Positions 8,057 through 16,945 of a stretch of DNA of 64,000 nt are shown here, in pieces (positions within the stretch are counted from its first letter, which is position 1; every line of letters begins with the position of its first letter). Source of the DNA: Mannheimia pernigra (GTDB lineage: Bacteria > Pseudomonadota > Gammaproteobacteria > Enterobacterales > Pasteurellaceae); assembly GCF_013377995.1 (NCBI RefSeq), contig NZ_CP055305.1:1674001-1738000 (forward strand), given 5' to 3'. Both the position numbers and the translations under genes were made by a program. The notes under the pieces are model-generated. The model was not told the origin of the DNA. It saw only the letters and a program-made list of their open reading frames with translations, and searched no databases.

Positions 8057-9600
8057 TATTTGATCAATTCCTTTAATAATTTCAATTTTTCAGCCTTATT
8101 TAACTGTTGCTCTGCAGCCTTATTTAAATCACTGATTAATTTTCCATCTTCGTTATTTTTTGTGTAAACCGCCGTTTGTTTTTGTGATATTTGTTCTGCG
8201 TAAGCGGTCAAATTTTCCAATAATTTTACTATTCCAGGGTTATCATTATATTGTTGGTATAACTCATCAATAGACTTCGCAAACTGCTCTGCTTTTGCAT
8301 CAATTTGCTGATGGCAGTATTTCTGCCACTTTATCTGTTCAGCCCTCGTCAGCGTTTGTGGATAATGCCTTGCTCGATAATGGAATAACAATTTCTCTAC
8401 ACGAGGATCTTCAAATTTCAAACCGTGATTAGCTAAATGTTCAGGTAATAACGTACGTAAAATTGCCATATTATTTTTATCTGATGTTGAGAAAAAACCA
8501 TCATACAAGGTTGTTTCTACATTAGGTGACAACTCAAAAACTCGTTTGTCATTAAAAATTTCCAGTACTTTTTCTCGCACAAGCGATTTTTGTGCTTTTA
8601 ATGCCTGCAAATTTGCTAAACATAACGCCCTATCAATACCTAATCGCTCTGCATTTTCAGGTAACAAGGTTTTTGCTGGTGCTAAAATTGGACATTTATT
8701 AATGTGCACCAATTTTAGTGGCACAGGGAGATCATTTTCAGTTAATGCTTCACGTTTGGTATATAAACGTTGGTGTAAGGTTTCTGCATTTTCGTTCAGT
8801 AAACCATTCACATCGCCCGATAAATCGCACACAATCACGGCATTGGGATTAGTTGGATGCCATTCTAACGGCACTACCCAAGCCGTATTACCACGATAAT
8901 TGCCCAACATTCCTGAAACGTGTACAAGCGGAGTCATCTCGCCTGTATCAATAAGCATTTTCACCTCTTTTTTAATCCGTAAATTAAAGAAAAATTGAAA
9001 TAACTTCGGCTGTTTTTCTTTAATCAATTTCGCCATCGCAATGGTGGCATAAACATCCGACATTGCATCGTGTGCGTTTTCGTGAGAAATGCCATTTGCC
9101 TTCGTTAAATTTTCTAACTTAAAGCTCGGCATACCGTTTTCATCTTTGGGCCACTCAATACCTTCGGGGCGTAAAGCATAGCACGCACGCACTAAATCCA
9201 ATAAATCCCAACGAGAATTGCCATTTTTCCAGCTGTATTCGTACGGATCGTAAAAATTGCGGAAAAAAGTATAACGTGTCATTTCATCATCATAACGGAT
9301 ATTGTTATAACCAATAGTACAAGTATTTGCTTGGCTAAATTCTGCGTGAATTCGAGCTGTAAATTCAGGCTCAGACAAACCATTATCGTTACATTGTTGC
9401 GGTGTAATGCCTGTAACTATAACGGCTTCAGGGCTAGGCAAATAGTCTGGTGTTTGCTTGCAATAAAACATCACTGGATCATCGATGATATTAAAATCCT
9501 CATCGGTACGAATGCCTGCAAACTGTGCTGGCCTATCGTGAGATGGGCTTACACCAAAACTTTCATAGTCATAAAAGAAAAAAGAAAAGGATTTGCTCAT
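8056..9600 (-). CDS. sbcB: Exodeoxyribonuclease I
   Basis: A 514-residue ExoI. The DEDD exonuclease domain starts with DYESFG (D11, E13), GYNNIRYDDE supplies the second motif near residue 98, and HDAMSDVYAT near residue 177 the last. The SH3-like and helical domains follow. It degrades single-stranded DNA 3'-5' and acts in recombination and mismatch repair. It is roughly 40 residues longer than the E. coli enzyme (475), with a lysine-rich C-terminal tail ending KLLKELIK. It is the first gene of a three-gene minus-strand unit. Confidence 0.95.
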   Translation of the reverse strand: MSKSFSFFFYDYESFGVSPSHDRPAQFAGIRTDEDFNIIDDPVMFYCKQTPDYLPSPEAVIVTGITPQQCNDNGLSEPEFTARIHAEFSQANTCTIGYNNIRYDDEMTRYTFFRNFYDPYEYSWKNGNSRWDLLDLVRACYALRPEGIEWPKDENGMPSFKLENLTKANGISHENAHDAMSDVYATIAMAKLIKEKQPKLFQFFFNLRIKKEVKMLIDTGEMTPLVHVSGMLGNYRGNTAWVVPLEWHPTNPNAVIVCDLSGDVNGLLNENAETLHQRLYTKREALTENDLPVPLKLVHINKCPILAPAKTLLPENAERLGIDRALCLANLQALKAQKSLVREKVLEIFNDKRVFELSPNVETTLYDGFFSTSDKNNMAILRTLLPEHLANHGLKFEDPRVEKLLFHYRARHYPQTLTRAEQIKWQKYCHQQIDAKAEQFAKSIDELYQQYNDNPGIVKLLENLTAYAEQISQKQTAVYTKNNEDGKLISDLNKAAEQQLNKAEKLKLLKELIK

Positions 9601-10023
9601 TAGTTTTCGTTATCCAGAAATTATAAAAATTGCAGAGATTGTATCATATCTAGTGTAAAAGAGTGGCAGAAATACAAGCGGTTATTTTTCAATAAAAATG
9701 TGCAAATGTTTAAATAAAAAAAGCCCCTAATCAAAATATCGAAAAGGGGCGGAGGTCTTACCTAAGGAAAAGGAAAAATGAAAAAAACTTGCATAAATCG
9801 GTTATACGGATATTAAGACCAGTTGATTAAATAAAAAGTTCATTCAAAACAAAAATTTTTTTAACCACCCGTAAATCCAGTTTCCAGATTTAACTGCTTA
9901 CAATGTTTATTGACCAACAAATTTTCAAATAATTCCGTAAACTTATTATAATTCCCCCCATTTTCTTGTAGAATATTGCACATTATTTATAAAAGCGCTC
10001 ACAAGAAAAATTTGAGGTATTAA
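9601..10023. promoter_or_regulatory. 423-bp gene-poor interval with hairpins and two tiny ORFs
   Basis: This space separates divergent sbcB and asnS. It holds a hairpin GCCCCT/AGGGGC (9723-9750) with an A tract on its left, i.e. a terminator with a T tract on the minus strand. A wider inverted repeat, GGTCTTA (9754-9760) / TAAGACC (9814-9820), encloses two alternative tiny ORFs. On the minus strand 9762-9794 reads MQVFFIFPFP, Phe-rich like an attenuator leader but without a good ribosome site. On the plus strand 9778-9816 reads MKKTCINRLYGY behind an AAGGAAAAGG site. The part from about 9840 should carry the asnS promoter. Which reading is biological cannot be settled here. Confidence 0.4.
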
Positions 10024-11427
10024 ATGTCTAAATTTCCAACCGTTTCGGATATCCTATTTGGCAAAATTGCAGTAGGTGAAGAAGTTGTCGTGCGAGGCTG
10101 GGTTCGTACCCGCCGTGACTCAAAAGCAGGTTTATCTTTCTTAGCCGTTTATGACGGCTCTTGTTTTGATCCAATCCAAGCAATCATCAATAACAATTTA
10201 ACAAATTATAATGATGAAGTATTACGATTAACTGCTGGCTGCTCTGTGATTGTAACCGGTAAAGTGGTTGAATCACCTGCTGAAGGGCAAGCTGTTGAGT
10301 TGCAAGCAACAAACGTAGAAGTTGTTGGCTGGGTTGAAGATCCCGATACCTATCCGATGGCAGCAAAACGCCACTCTGTCGAATATTTACGTGAAGTCGC
10401 CCACTTACGCCCTCGTACAAACTTAATTGGTGCCGTAGCACGTGTTCGTCACTGTTTAGCACAAGCTATTCATCGTTTCTTTCACGAGCAAGGTTTCTAC
10501 TGGGTTGCAACCCCTGTGATTACTGCTTCAGATACTGAAGGTGCTGGGGAAATGTTCCGTGTTTCAACATTAGATTTAGAAAATTTACCACGCAGCGAAA
10601 GTGGTAAAGTAGATTTCAACCAAGATTTCTTCGGTAAAGAATCTTTCTTAACCGTATCAGGTCAATTAAATGCGGAAACTTATGCTTGTGCATTAAGCAA
10701 AGTTTACACTTTCGGTCCCACTTTCCGTGCTGAAAATTCAAACACAACTCGTCACTTAGCGGAGTTTTGGATGATGGAGCCTGAAATTGCATTTGCAGAC
10801 CTAAATGATAATGCAAAATTAGCGGAAGATATGTTGAAATACGTTTTCCGTGCGGTGCTCGCAGAACGTAAAGACGATATGCAATTCTTTGTTAAACACG
10901 TTGATAAAGAGGCAATCAACCGTTTAGAAGACTTTATTCATGCACCTTTTGCTCAGGTAGACTACACTGATGCTATTGAGATTTTATTAAAATCAGGCAA
11001 GGAATTTGAGTTCCCAGTAGAATGGGGAATTGATTTGTCTTCTGAACACGAACGCTATCTAGCAGAAGAACATTTTAAATCACCCGTGGTGGTGAAAAAC
11101 TATCCGAAAGATATTAAAGCTTTCTATATGCGTTTAAATGATGATGGGAAAACCGTTGCGGCTATGGATGTTTTGGCACCAGGAATTGGTGAAATTATCG
11201 GTGGTTCACAGCGTGAAGAACGTTTAGATATATTAGATAAACGTATGAATGAAATGGGCTTAAATCCTGAGGATTACTGGTGGTACCGTGATTTACGTAA
11301 GTACGGTACAGTGCCGCATTCAGGTTTTGGTTTAGGCTTTGAGCGTTTAATTGTTTATGTAACAGGTTTACAAAACATTCGTGATGTGATCCCATTCCCT
11401 CGCTCTCCACGCAATGCAAGCTTCTAA
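10024..11427 (+). CDS. asnS: Asparaginyl-tRNA synthetase
   Basis: A full-length 467-residue class IIb synthetase. The N-terminal OB-fold anticodon-binding domain spans about residues 15-115 (VVVRGWVRTRRDS). Motif 2 is seen as TFRAENSNTTRHLAEFWMME near residue 235, and motif 3 as GFGLGFERL near residue 438. The HLRPRTN segment follows the OB fold. It charges tRNA-Asn in the cytoplasm. The start is supported by a GAGG site 6 bp upstream. A bidirectional terminator separates it from convergent epmB. Confidence 0.98.
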   Translation: MSKFPTVSDILFGKIAVGEEVVVRGWVRTRRDSKAGLSFLAVYDGSCFDPIQAIINNNLTNYNDEVLRLTAGCSVIVTGKVVESPAEGQAVELQATNVEVVGWVEDPDTYPMAAKRHSVEYLREVAHLRPRTNLIGAVARVRHCLAQAIHRFFHEQGFYWVATPVITASDTEGAGEMFRVSTLDLENLPRSESGKVDFNQDFFGKESFLTVSGQLNAETYACALSKVYTFGPTFRAENSNTTRHLAEFWMMEPEIAFADLNDNAKLAEDMLKYVFRAVLAERKDDMQFFVKHVDKEAINRLEDFIHAPFAQVDYTDAIEILLKSGKEFEFPVEWGIDLSSEHERYLAEEHFKSPVVVKNYPKDIKAFYMRLNDDGKTVAAMDVLAPGIGEIIGGSQREERLDILDKRMNEMGLNPEDYWWYRDLRKYGTVPHSGFGLGFERLIVYVTGLQNIRDVIPFPRSPRNASF

Positions 11428-11468
11428 TTTGCAAAAAATCGAATAAAAACGACCGCTGGCAAGCGATC

Positions 11469-11502
11469 AAAAAAGGCGAAAATTTTACCTTTCGCCTTTT
11501 TT
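11469..11502. terminator. Bidirectional terminator between asnS and epmB
   Basis: Perfect 13-bp inverted repeat AAAAAAGGCGAAA / TTTCGCCTTTTTT with an 8-base loop and T tracts on both strands. Confidence 0.9.
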
Positions 11503-11513
11503 ACATATCGTTA

Positions 11514-12506
11514 CTAGCCTTTTAATATTTTATTCGGCTCTTTTGCAATTTCCCTTGCCAGTTTGGGAACAAGGTAACCTGAAGTTATTTTTTGTAATTC
11601 TCGATAAATCTCAATCGCTTTTTCATCTTCAATATAAAAATGACTTGCCCCCGCTACTTTATCAAACAAATGCAAATAATAAGGCAAAATACGGCACTCA
11701 AATAATTTATCGCTTAATGCTTTTAAGGTTTGAGGATTATCATTTACCTCTTTTAACATTACCGATTGATTGAGTAATACTACGCCTGCTCTTGTAAGCA
11801 TTCTCATTTTTTCAGCAAAAATTTCATCAATTTCATTAGCGTGATTAATATGTGTAACCAGAACTATATTCAAATGAGATTCTGATAACCGTTCACATAA
11901 TTCAAAAGTAATGCGATTTGGGATAACAACAGGAAGCCGTGAGTGAATACGCAACGTTTTGATATGTGGAATCTGCTCAAGTTTATCTAACAGCCAGTGT
12001 AATTCCTGATCTTTTGCCATTAGCGGATCACCGCCTGAAAAAATAACCTCTTCCAGCTCAGTATGTTGTGCAATGTAGTCTAAACTTTCTTGCCAGACCG
12101 CTTTACCACTTTTCACTTCATCGTAAGGAAAATGACGACGAAAACAGTATCGACAATTAATCGCACAACTATTTTTTATCATAAATAATAAACGGTTATG
12201 ATATTTGTGCAAAATATTCGGTGCTGGACTTTTCTGCTCTTCTAAAGGATCAGCAATAAATCCCTCCTGCTCAATAAATTCCTCTTGCAATGACATCGCC
12301 TGCAGAAAAAGCGGATCTTTTGGGTTCCCTTTTTCCATTTTCTCTGCAAATGCTTTTGGTACTCTGAGGGCAAATAATTTTCGAGCAGCAATATCTGCCT
12401 CAAAATCTGCAGGATTAAGCGATAAAAACTCCAGTAAATCAATAGGATTATTAAAGGCTTGAGCAAGTTCAGTAAGCCAAAGTGGTTTAATTTGAATTGG
12501 TTGCAT
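11514..12506 (-). CDS. epmB: EF-P (R)-beta-lysylation radical-SAM aminomutase
   Basis: A 330-residue lysine 2,3-aminomutase-like radical SAM protein. The CxxxCxxC cluster is visible in CAINCRYCFRRHFPY (around residues 118-132), preceded by the KYHNRLLF segment typical of the family. EpmB converts lysine to beta-lysine for attachment to Lys34 of EF-P. The EF-P gene lies 0.75 kb away in the opposite direction, the same arrangement as in E. coli. The ATG at 12506 (MQPIQIKPLW) is taken; the frame stays open 16 codons further upstream, but that stretch has no family resemblance. Confidence 0.93.
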   Translation of the reverse strand: MQPIQIKPLWLTELAQAFNNPIDLLEFLSLNPADFEADIAARKLFALRVPKAFAEKMEKGNPKDPLFLQAMSLQEEFIEQEGFIADPLEEQKSPAPNILHKYHNRLLFMIKNSCAINCRYCFRRHFPYDEVKSGKAVWQESLDYIAQHTELEEVIFSGGDPLMAKDQELHWLLDKLEQIPHIKTLRIHSRLPVVIPNRITFELCERLSESHLNIVLVTHINHANEIDEIFAEKMRMLTRAGVVLLNQSVMLKEVNDNPQTLKALSDKLFECRILPYYLHLFDKVAGASHFYIEDEKAIEIYRELQKITSGYLVPKLAREIAKEPNKILKG

Positions 12507-12558
12507 AAACAAAAATACTCCCGCTCCATAAAGAACGAGAGTAAAAAATGACAAGAAG

Positions 12559-13095
12559 CTAAGGAATTAAGTTACATTGTAATGGTGTACCATTTGGATT
12601 TACCATTACCACAGGCGAAGCTTGAGCACCTTGTGCTGCCACCAAATACTGCACCCCAGAAATACAGTAACGACGGTAGCCATCTGTTTTCTCAACTAAG
12701 AAAGGATCAATTTGTCCACCAATGCTCTTAAATTCTGCAATCGCACCATTTGCAATATTTTGCGCAGAATTAACCGCTTGTTGTGCATTTACCTCTGCTG
12801 GTTGGTTTGCGTGTGCATTTGATGACATCATATCACCCAAAATATAGCCTGCCGCCGCCCCCATTGCGACATTGGCCATTGTGCTACTTTGGCGAACTTG
12901 CGGTTGAGTTGCTGTGTTATTTGGCGTATTTGCAAATGTTGCGTCTCTTTGCTGTTGAGTTGGTTTTTTAGTTACAGGTTTAGTCGAAATCGCTTTTGAT
13001 GAACTCATTGAACGGAAACCACCACCTCGTTTTGCCTCTGCAACTGTGGCAACAGAAACCGCTAAAATAGCAGAAAGAGTAATTAATTTTTTCAT
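12559..13095 (-). CDS. Exported protein of unknown function
   Basis: A 178-residue protein with a clear signal peptide (MKKLITLSAILAVSVATVAEA, cleavage near residue 21). A low-complexity Ser/Lys/Thr/Gln-rich linker follows to about residue 70, then a short glycine-alanine hydrophobic stretch (ANVAMGAAAGYILGDMM, residues 74-90) and a C-terminal part with two cysteines (YCISG and LQCNL) that could form a disulfide in the periplasm. I do not recognise the family. It precedes epmB on the same strand with about 50 bp between, and is divergent from efp. Confidence 0.7.
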   Translation of the reverse strand: MKKLITLSAILAVSVATVAEAKRGGGFRSMSSSKAISTKPVTKKPTQQQRDATFANTPNNTATQPQVRQSSTMANVAMGAAAGYILGDMMSSNAHANQPAEVNAQQAVNSAQNIANGAIAEFKSIGGQIDPFLVEKTDGYRRYCISGVQYLVAAQGAQASPVVMVNPNGTPLQCNLIP

Positions 13096-13256
13096 TCGTA
13101 TTCCTCATTAAAAGTAAAAAGTATAGCAAAAAATTTTAGAGATCTTTCGCTAATTTTATGAATTTAGGTTATTATATAGCTCTTTTTGGAAACCCCAAGA
13201 GGGTTCGGTTCAAAATACGTTAATTTATTGTTATTTTTTGAATAATTGAGGAAATA

Positions 13257-13823
13257 ATGGCTAGTTACAGCACTAATGACTTTAAAAAAGGTTTAAAATT
13301 TATCCAAGATGGTGAGCCTTGTGTAATTGTTGAAAACGAATTTGTAAAACCAGGTAAAGGTCAAGCATTTACACGTACTAAAATTCGTAAATTAATTTCT
13401 GGCAAAGTATTAGAGATCAACTTCAAATCAGGCTCTTCTGTTGAAGCAGCCGATGTTGTTGATTCTAACTACAACTACTCATACAGCGATGGCGATTTCT
13501 GGTACTTTATGCACCCAGAAACGTTTGAGCAAATTTCTGTTGATGAAAAAGCATTAGGCGATAACGTAAAATGGTTAGTTGATAATGCAGAATGTATCGT
13601 GACATTATGGAATGGCTCTGCCATTGCCGTAACGCCACCAAACTTTGTTGAGTTAGAGATTGTTGAAACTGATCCAGGCTTAAAAGGCGATACCGCAGGT
13701 ACAGGCGGTAAACCAGCAACACTAAGCACAGGTGCGGTTGTTAGCGTACCGCTATTCGTACAAATTGGCGAAGTAATTCGCGTAGATACACGTTCTGGTG
13801 AATATGTTTCTCGTGTGAAATAA
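13257..13823 (+). CDS. efp: Elongation factor P
   Basis: A full-length 188-residue EF-P with the three beta-barrel domains. The modification site lysine is Lys34 in VKPGKGQAF, matching the EpmA/EpmB-type EF-Ps that carry beta-lysine here, consistent with epmB next door. The C-terminal signature IGEVIRVDTRSGEYV is present. EF-P relieves ribosome stalling at polyproline stretches. The start has a GAGG site 6 bp upstream. Confidence 0.98.
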   Translation: MASYSTNDFKKGLKFIQDGEPCVIVENEFVKPGKGQAFTRTKIRKLISGKVLEINFKSGSSVEAADVVDSNYNYSYSDGDFWYFMHPETFEQISVDEKALGDNVKWLVDNAECIVTLWNGSAIAVTPPNFVELEIVETDPGLKGDTAGTGGKPATLSTGAVVSVPLFVQIGEVIRVDTRSGEYVSRVK

Positions 13824-13847
13824 GTTTTTATCTCACTATAATTAAAA

Positions 13848-13882
13848 AAATTAAGCCCTGTTGTAATACAGGGCTTAATTTT
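13848..13882. terminator. Bidirectional terminator between efp and sspB
   Basis: Stem AATTAAGCCCTG / CAGGGCTTAATT with an 8-base loop flanked by A and T tracts, in the space between two convergent genes. Confidence 0.88.
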
Positions 13883-13888
13883 ACTGTG

Positions 13889-14293
13889 CTATTTGACTAA
13901 TTTTAAAGTTGATGCTTTTTTCACTTTAGGATTCTGAATTTTTTCAGTACCCAAGCGGGCTTGATAAGCCTCCACGCTATAATACTCTTCCTCTTGAAAC
14001 ATAATACCATCACCTGTTTCTTGAGCATAAATAGCTTCCATTGCGCCAAAAGGAATGTGAATATCTCTTAACATTCCCTGAAAACGTGCACTAAAGCCAA
14101 TATATTCTTCGGTTGCAATATATTGTCCAATAGAACGAGAAGAAATATTTAAGATAATTTTTCCTTCTTTGACAAATTCTACTGGCACATCAACATCTGG
14201 ATACTCTGAATTTACTAATAAATAAGGCGTATTATCGTTATCAATAATCCAGTTGTAATACGCATTGTAAAGATAAGGTCTTAACGGTTTCAT
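13889..14293 (-). CDS. sspB: ClpXP protease specificity-enhancing factor SspB
   Basis: A 134-residue protein with the SspB substrate-binding fold: RPYLYNAYYNWIIDN at the N-terminus, the FSARFQGM segment, and GIMFQEEEYY near residue 100. A lysine-rich, variable C-terminal tail ends in a short hydrophobic peptide (STLKLVK), the ClpX-docking element of the family. It tethers ssrA-tagged proteins to ClpXP. Its start overlaps the sspA stop by one base, the usual sspA-sspB operon. Confidence 0.93.
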   Translation of the reverse strand: MKPLRPYLYNAYYNWIIDNDNTPYLLVNSEYPDVDVPVEFVKEGKIILNISSRSIGQYIATEEYIGFSARFQGMLRDIHIPFGAMEAIYAQETGDGIMFQEEEYYSVEAYQARLGTEKIQNPKVKKASTLKLVK

Positions 14294-14937
14294 TAATCTT
14301 TATCATCCATTAAGTGTTTAGGTGCTTCACCACCAACAGATTGAATAAAACTATCTCGTTGGAATACTCTGGTCATATAAGTATTAATTGGTTTTGCTGT
14401 AGAGCCAGTAAATTTCACGCCTAAAATCTGCATACGCCATAATAATGGTGCAATATAACAGTCAACAAGACTAAAATCATCACTCATAAAATAAGGTTTA
14501 GCAGAAAAAACGGGAGCTAATGCCAAAATATCTTCTTTTAACTGTGCTAATGCTTTTTTGCCTTCTGCCGATTCAGGATCTTTATTCACTAAATCAATTT
14601 GTGCATACCAATCTTGTTCAATACGATAAATATTCAAGCGACATTGCCCACGAGAAACAGGATAAACGGGCATTAATGGAGGATGTGGAAAACGCTCATC
14701 TAAATACTCCATAATGATGCGAGGGTTAAATAACACCAACTCACGATCAACTAAGGTCGGAATATTACCATAAGAGTTTAATTCTAATAAATCTTCAGAA
14801 ATACTACCTAGCGTAACGTTCTCAATTTCATAAGGAACCCCTTTTTCTGCTAATACGATACGTACTTGATGGCTATAAATATCATTTTTATCCGAAAAAA
14901 GCGTCATTACTGAACGTTTATTTATACTACTCGTCAT
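14293..14937 (-). CDS. sspA: Stringent starvation protein A
   Basis: A 214-residue glutathione S-transferase-fold protein. The N-terminal thioredoxin-like half contains GNIPTLVDRELVLFNPRIIMEYLDER-type segments (residues 54-80) without the catalytic residue of true GSTs, as expected for SspA, an RNA polymerase-associated protein. The helical C-terminal half contains the conserved PHPPLMP loop near residue 88. It is the first gene of the sspA-sspB pair; an ATG at residue 11 (MTLFSDKND) is an alternative start. Confidence 0.93.
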   Translation of the reverse strand: MTSSINKRSVMTLFSDKNDIYSHQVRIVLAEKGVPYEIENVTLGSISEDLLELNSYGNIPTLVDRELVLFNPRIIMEYLDERFPHPPLMPVYPVSRGQCRLNIYRIEQDWYAQIDLVNKDPESAEGKKALAQLKEDILALAPVFSAKPYFMSDDFSLVDCYIAPLLWRMQILGVKFTGSTAKPINTYMTRVFQRDSFIQSVGGEAPKHLMDDKD

Positions 14938-15042
14938 TTATATCTCCGATGATTAAATTTAACTAAAATTGGTCGCTAATTATATCATATTTCAACTAAT
15001 AGATAATAGCCCCCAAATTTGGCTTTATGATATGAAATAGCC

Positions 15043-15058
15043 AAGCAAACGATTGCTT
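15043..15058. promoter_or_regulatory. PurR operator upstream of purE
   Basis: The 16-mer AAGCAAACGATTGCTT fits the PurR consensus ANGCAANCGNTTNCNT at every defined position. It lies 47 bp before the purE start. Purine-dependent repression of purEK is the expected consequence; binding is inferred. Confidence 0.82.
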
Positions 15059-15104
15059 TATGTGGTATGATGACGCCATTTTACATAGCACATAAGGATT
15101 TAAA

Positions 15105-15602
15105 ATGTCAAAGAACGCGGAAATTGCTATTGTTATGGGATCTAAAAGTGATTGGGCTACAATGTCTGAAGCCGCACAAATTTTAGATCAATTTGGTTTG
15201 AACTACCACGTTGAGGTCGTCTCTGCTCACCGTACACCCGATAAACTTTTCTCTTTTGCTGAATCCGCCCAAGCTCAAGGCTATAAAGTCATTATTGCTG
15301 GAGCAGGTGGTGCAGCCCATTTACCTGGTATGATTGCAGCCAAAACTATTGTACCTGTGCTAGGCGTACCAGTGAAAAGCTCAATGTTAAGCGGTGTAGA
15401 TAGCCTTTACTCTATCGTACAAATGCCAAAAGGCATTCCTGTTGGTACACTTGCTATTGGCCCTGCAGGTGCAGCAAATGCAGGCTTATTAGCCGCTCAA
15501 ATTCTAGCTGCTTTCAATCCTGAAATTGCAGAAAAGTTACACGCTTTCCGCCAAAATCAAACTAAAGTGGTGTTAGATAATCCAGATCCCCGCATGGAAT
15601 AG
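15105..15602 (+). CDS. purE: N5-carboxyaminoimidazole ribonucleotide mutase
   Basis: A full-length 165-residue class I PurE. The GSKSDWATM loop (residues 12-20) and SAHRTPD (residues 40-46) form the nucleotide site with the catalytic histidine. GAGGAAHLPGM follows. It converts N5-CAIR to CAIR in de novo purine synthesis. purK follows after about 140 bp, and a PurR box precedes the gene. The start has an AAGGA site. Confidence 0.97.
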   Translation: MSKNAEIAIVMGSKSDWATMSEAAQILDQFGLNYHVEVVSAHRTPDKLFSFAESAQAQGYKVIIAGAGGAAHLPGMIAAKTIVPVLGVPVKSSMLSGVDSLYSIVQMPKGIPVGTLAIGPAGAANAGLLAAQILAAFNPEIAEKLHAFRQNQTKVVLDNPDPRME

Positions 15603-15744
15603 CATTTACCTAACTCTTGCAAATGAGTGAAGAAAAATCGGTAATTTTTTCTCAAAAATTGACCGCTTGCGAGTATTTGCAAAATATGGCTTTACTATTA
15701 TTTAATTATCCTCACGACCAAATTATTTATTTGAGAACATTACT

Positions 15745-16848
15745 ATGCAAAAAAGTACAATCTACCCTCCTGTTTATGTATTAGGCAATGGTCAATTGGG
15801 CAGAATGTTGCGTTATGCAGGAGCACCGCTTGATATTGAGGTCAAGCCACTTGCCTTCGATGCCCCGATTTTTGATATTAATCCAAATAGCATTATTACC
15901 GCCGAAATTGAACGTTGGTCAGATACCCCCCTAACGCAACTACTCGGTAATCATAAAAATTTTGTGAATCTCAACGTATTTGGACGATTAGCTGATCGCT
16001 TCACGCAAAAATCGCTACTTGATGAACTTAACCTTGCCACATCAACTTGGCAATTAGTAGAAAATGCGGAGAAATTAAAGTCTATTTTTCAACATATTGG
16101 AGAAAAAATAGTGGTTAAACGCCGTACTGGCGGTTATGACGGACGAGGGCAATGGATTATTACCCCAGACTCGATAGACCAAATTCCAGCCTCTTTATTC
16201 GGAGAGGTGATTGCCGAAAAATTTATTCCATTTGACGGCGAAATTTCGATTATTGGAGCAAGATTTAGAAATGGCTCAACCCGTTTCTATCCAATTTCTC
16301 ACAACCTCCAACAAAATGGTATTTTGCGTTATTCGGTGTCAGATATAAATTTACCTAACCAAGCTATTTACCAACAACAAGCTGAACAAATGCTCAGTGC
16401 GGTAATGCAAGAATTAGATTACATCGGCGTAATGGCAATGGAATGCTTTGTCGTGGGAGAGCATTTATTAATTAACGAACTTGCTCCTCGTGTTCACAAC
16501 AGCGGACACTGGACACAACTTGGATGTTCTATCAGCCAATTTGAGCTTCATTTAAGAGCTTTACTTGATTTACCAACACCAGAGCTTAAGCAAATTGCAC
16601 CTAGTGTAATGGTGAATTTAATCGGCATTGAACACACCAACCAATGGCTTAACCTTCCATTTAGCCAGCTCCATTGGTACGGTAAAGATGTTAGAGCAGG
16701 CAGAAAAGTAGGGCACATCAACCTTACTCATCCAGATAAAAATGAGCTGATTAATTTACTTGAACAATTAAAACCTACTTTAACTGATGATTTCTATTCA
16801 GGATTGGATTGGACCATTGAGAAGTTAAGACAAGCGGTTAAATTTTAA
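15745..16848 (+). CDS. purK: N5-carboxyaminoimidazole ribonucleotide synthase
   Basis: A 367-residue ATP-grasp enzyme. The N-terminal GNGQLGRML dinucleotide-binding loop lies at residues 14-22, RTGGYDGRGQW at about 131-141, and the family signature NELAPRVHNSGHW near 247-259. It makes N5-CAIR from AIR, bicarbonate and ATP, feeding PurE. The 142-bp gap after purE contains an uptake-signal core (ACCGCTTG) but no clear terminator, so the two are probably one transcript. Confidence 0.97.
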   Translation: MQKSTIYPPVYVLGNGQLGRMLRYAGAPLDIEVKPLAFDAPIFDINPNSIITAEIERWSDTPLTQLLGNHKNFVNLNVFGRLADRFTQKSLLDELNLATSTWQLVENAEKLKSIFQHIGEKIVVKRRTGGYDGRGQWIITPDSIDQIPASLFGEVIAEKFIPFDGEISIIGARFRNGSTRFYPISHNLQQNGILRYSVSDINLPNQAIYQQQAEQMLSAVMQELDYIGVMAMECFVVGEHLLINELAPRVHNSGHWTQLGCSISQFELHLRALLDLPTPELKQIAPSVMVNLIGIEHTNQWLNLPFSQLHWYGKDVRAGRKVGHINLTHPDKNELINLLEQLKPTLTDDFYSGLDWTIEKLRQAVKF

Positions 16849-16869
16849 GAAAAATTTGCTCATTTCAAG

Positions 16870-16900
16870 AAGTACAGGTTTCTGACTTGTGCTTTTTTTT
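16870..16900 (+). terminator. Terminator after purK
   Basis: Stem AAGTACAG / CTTGTGCTT (with G-U pairs) and an 8-base loop followed by eight T residues. It overlaps the longer open frame upstream of queA, which supports a later queA start. Confidence 0.65.
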
Positions 16901-16945
16901 ATGCTATTATTTCTGCCATTTTTTACTAGAGAGAACAGAATAACC

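Noticed and set aside
10187..10462. Minus-strand ORFs within asnS and similar antisense ORFs inside gyrB, uvrB, polA and cas genes
   Set aside because: They overlap strongly conserved genes in full, lack ribosome sites and resemble no family; they are by-products of codon usage on the other strand.
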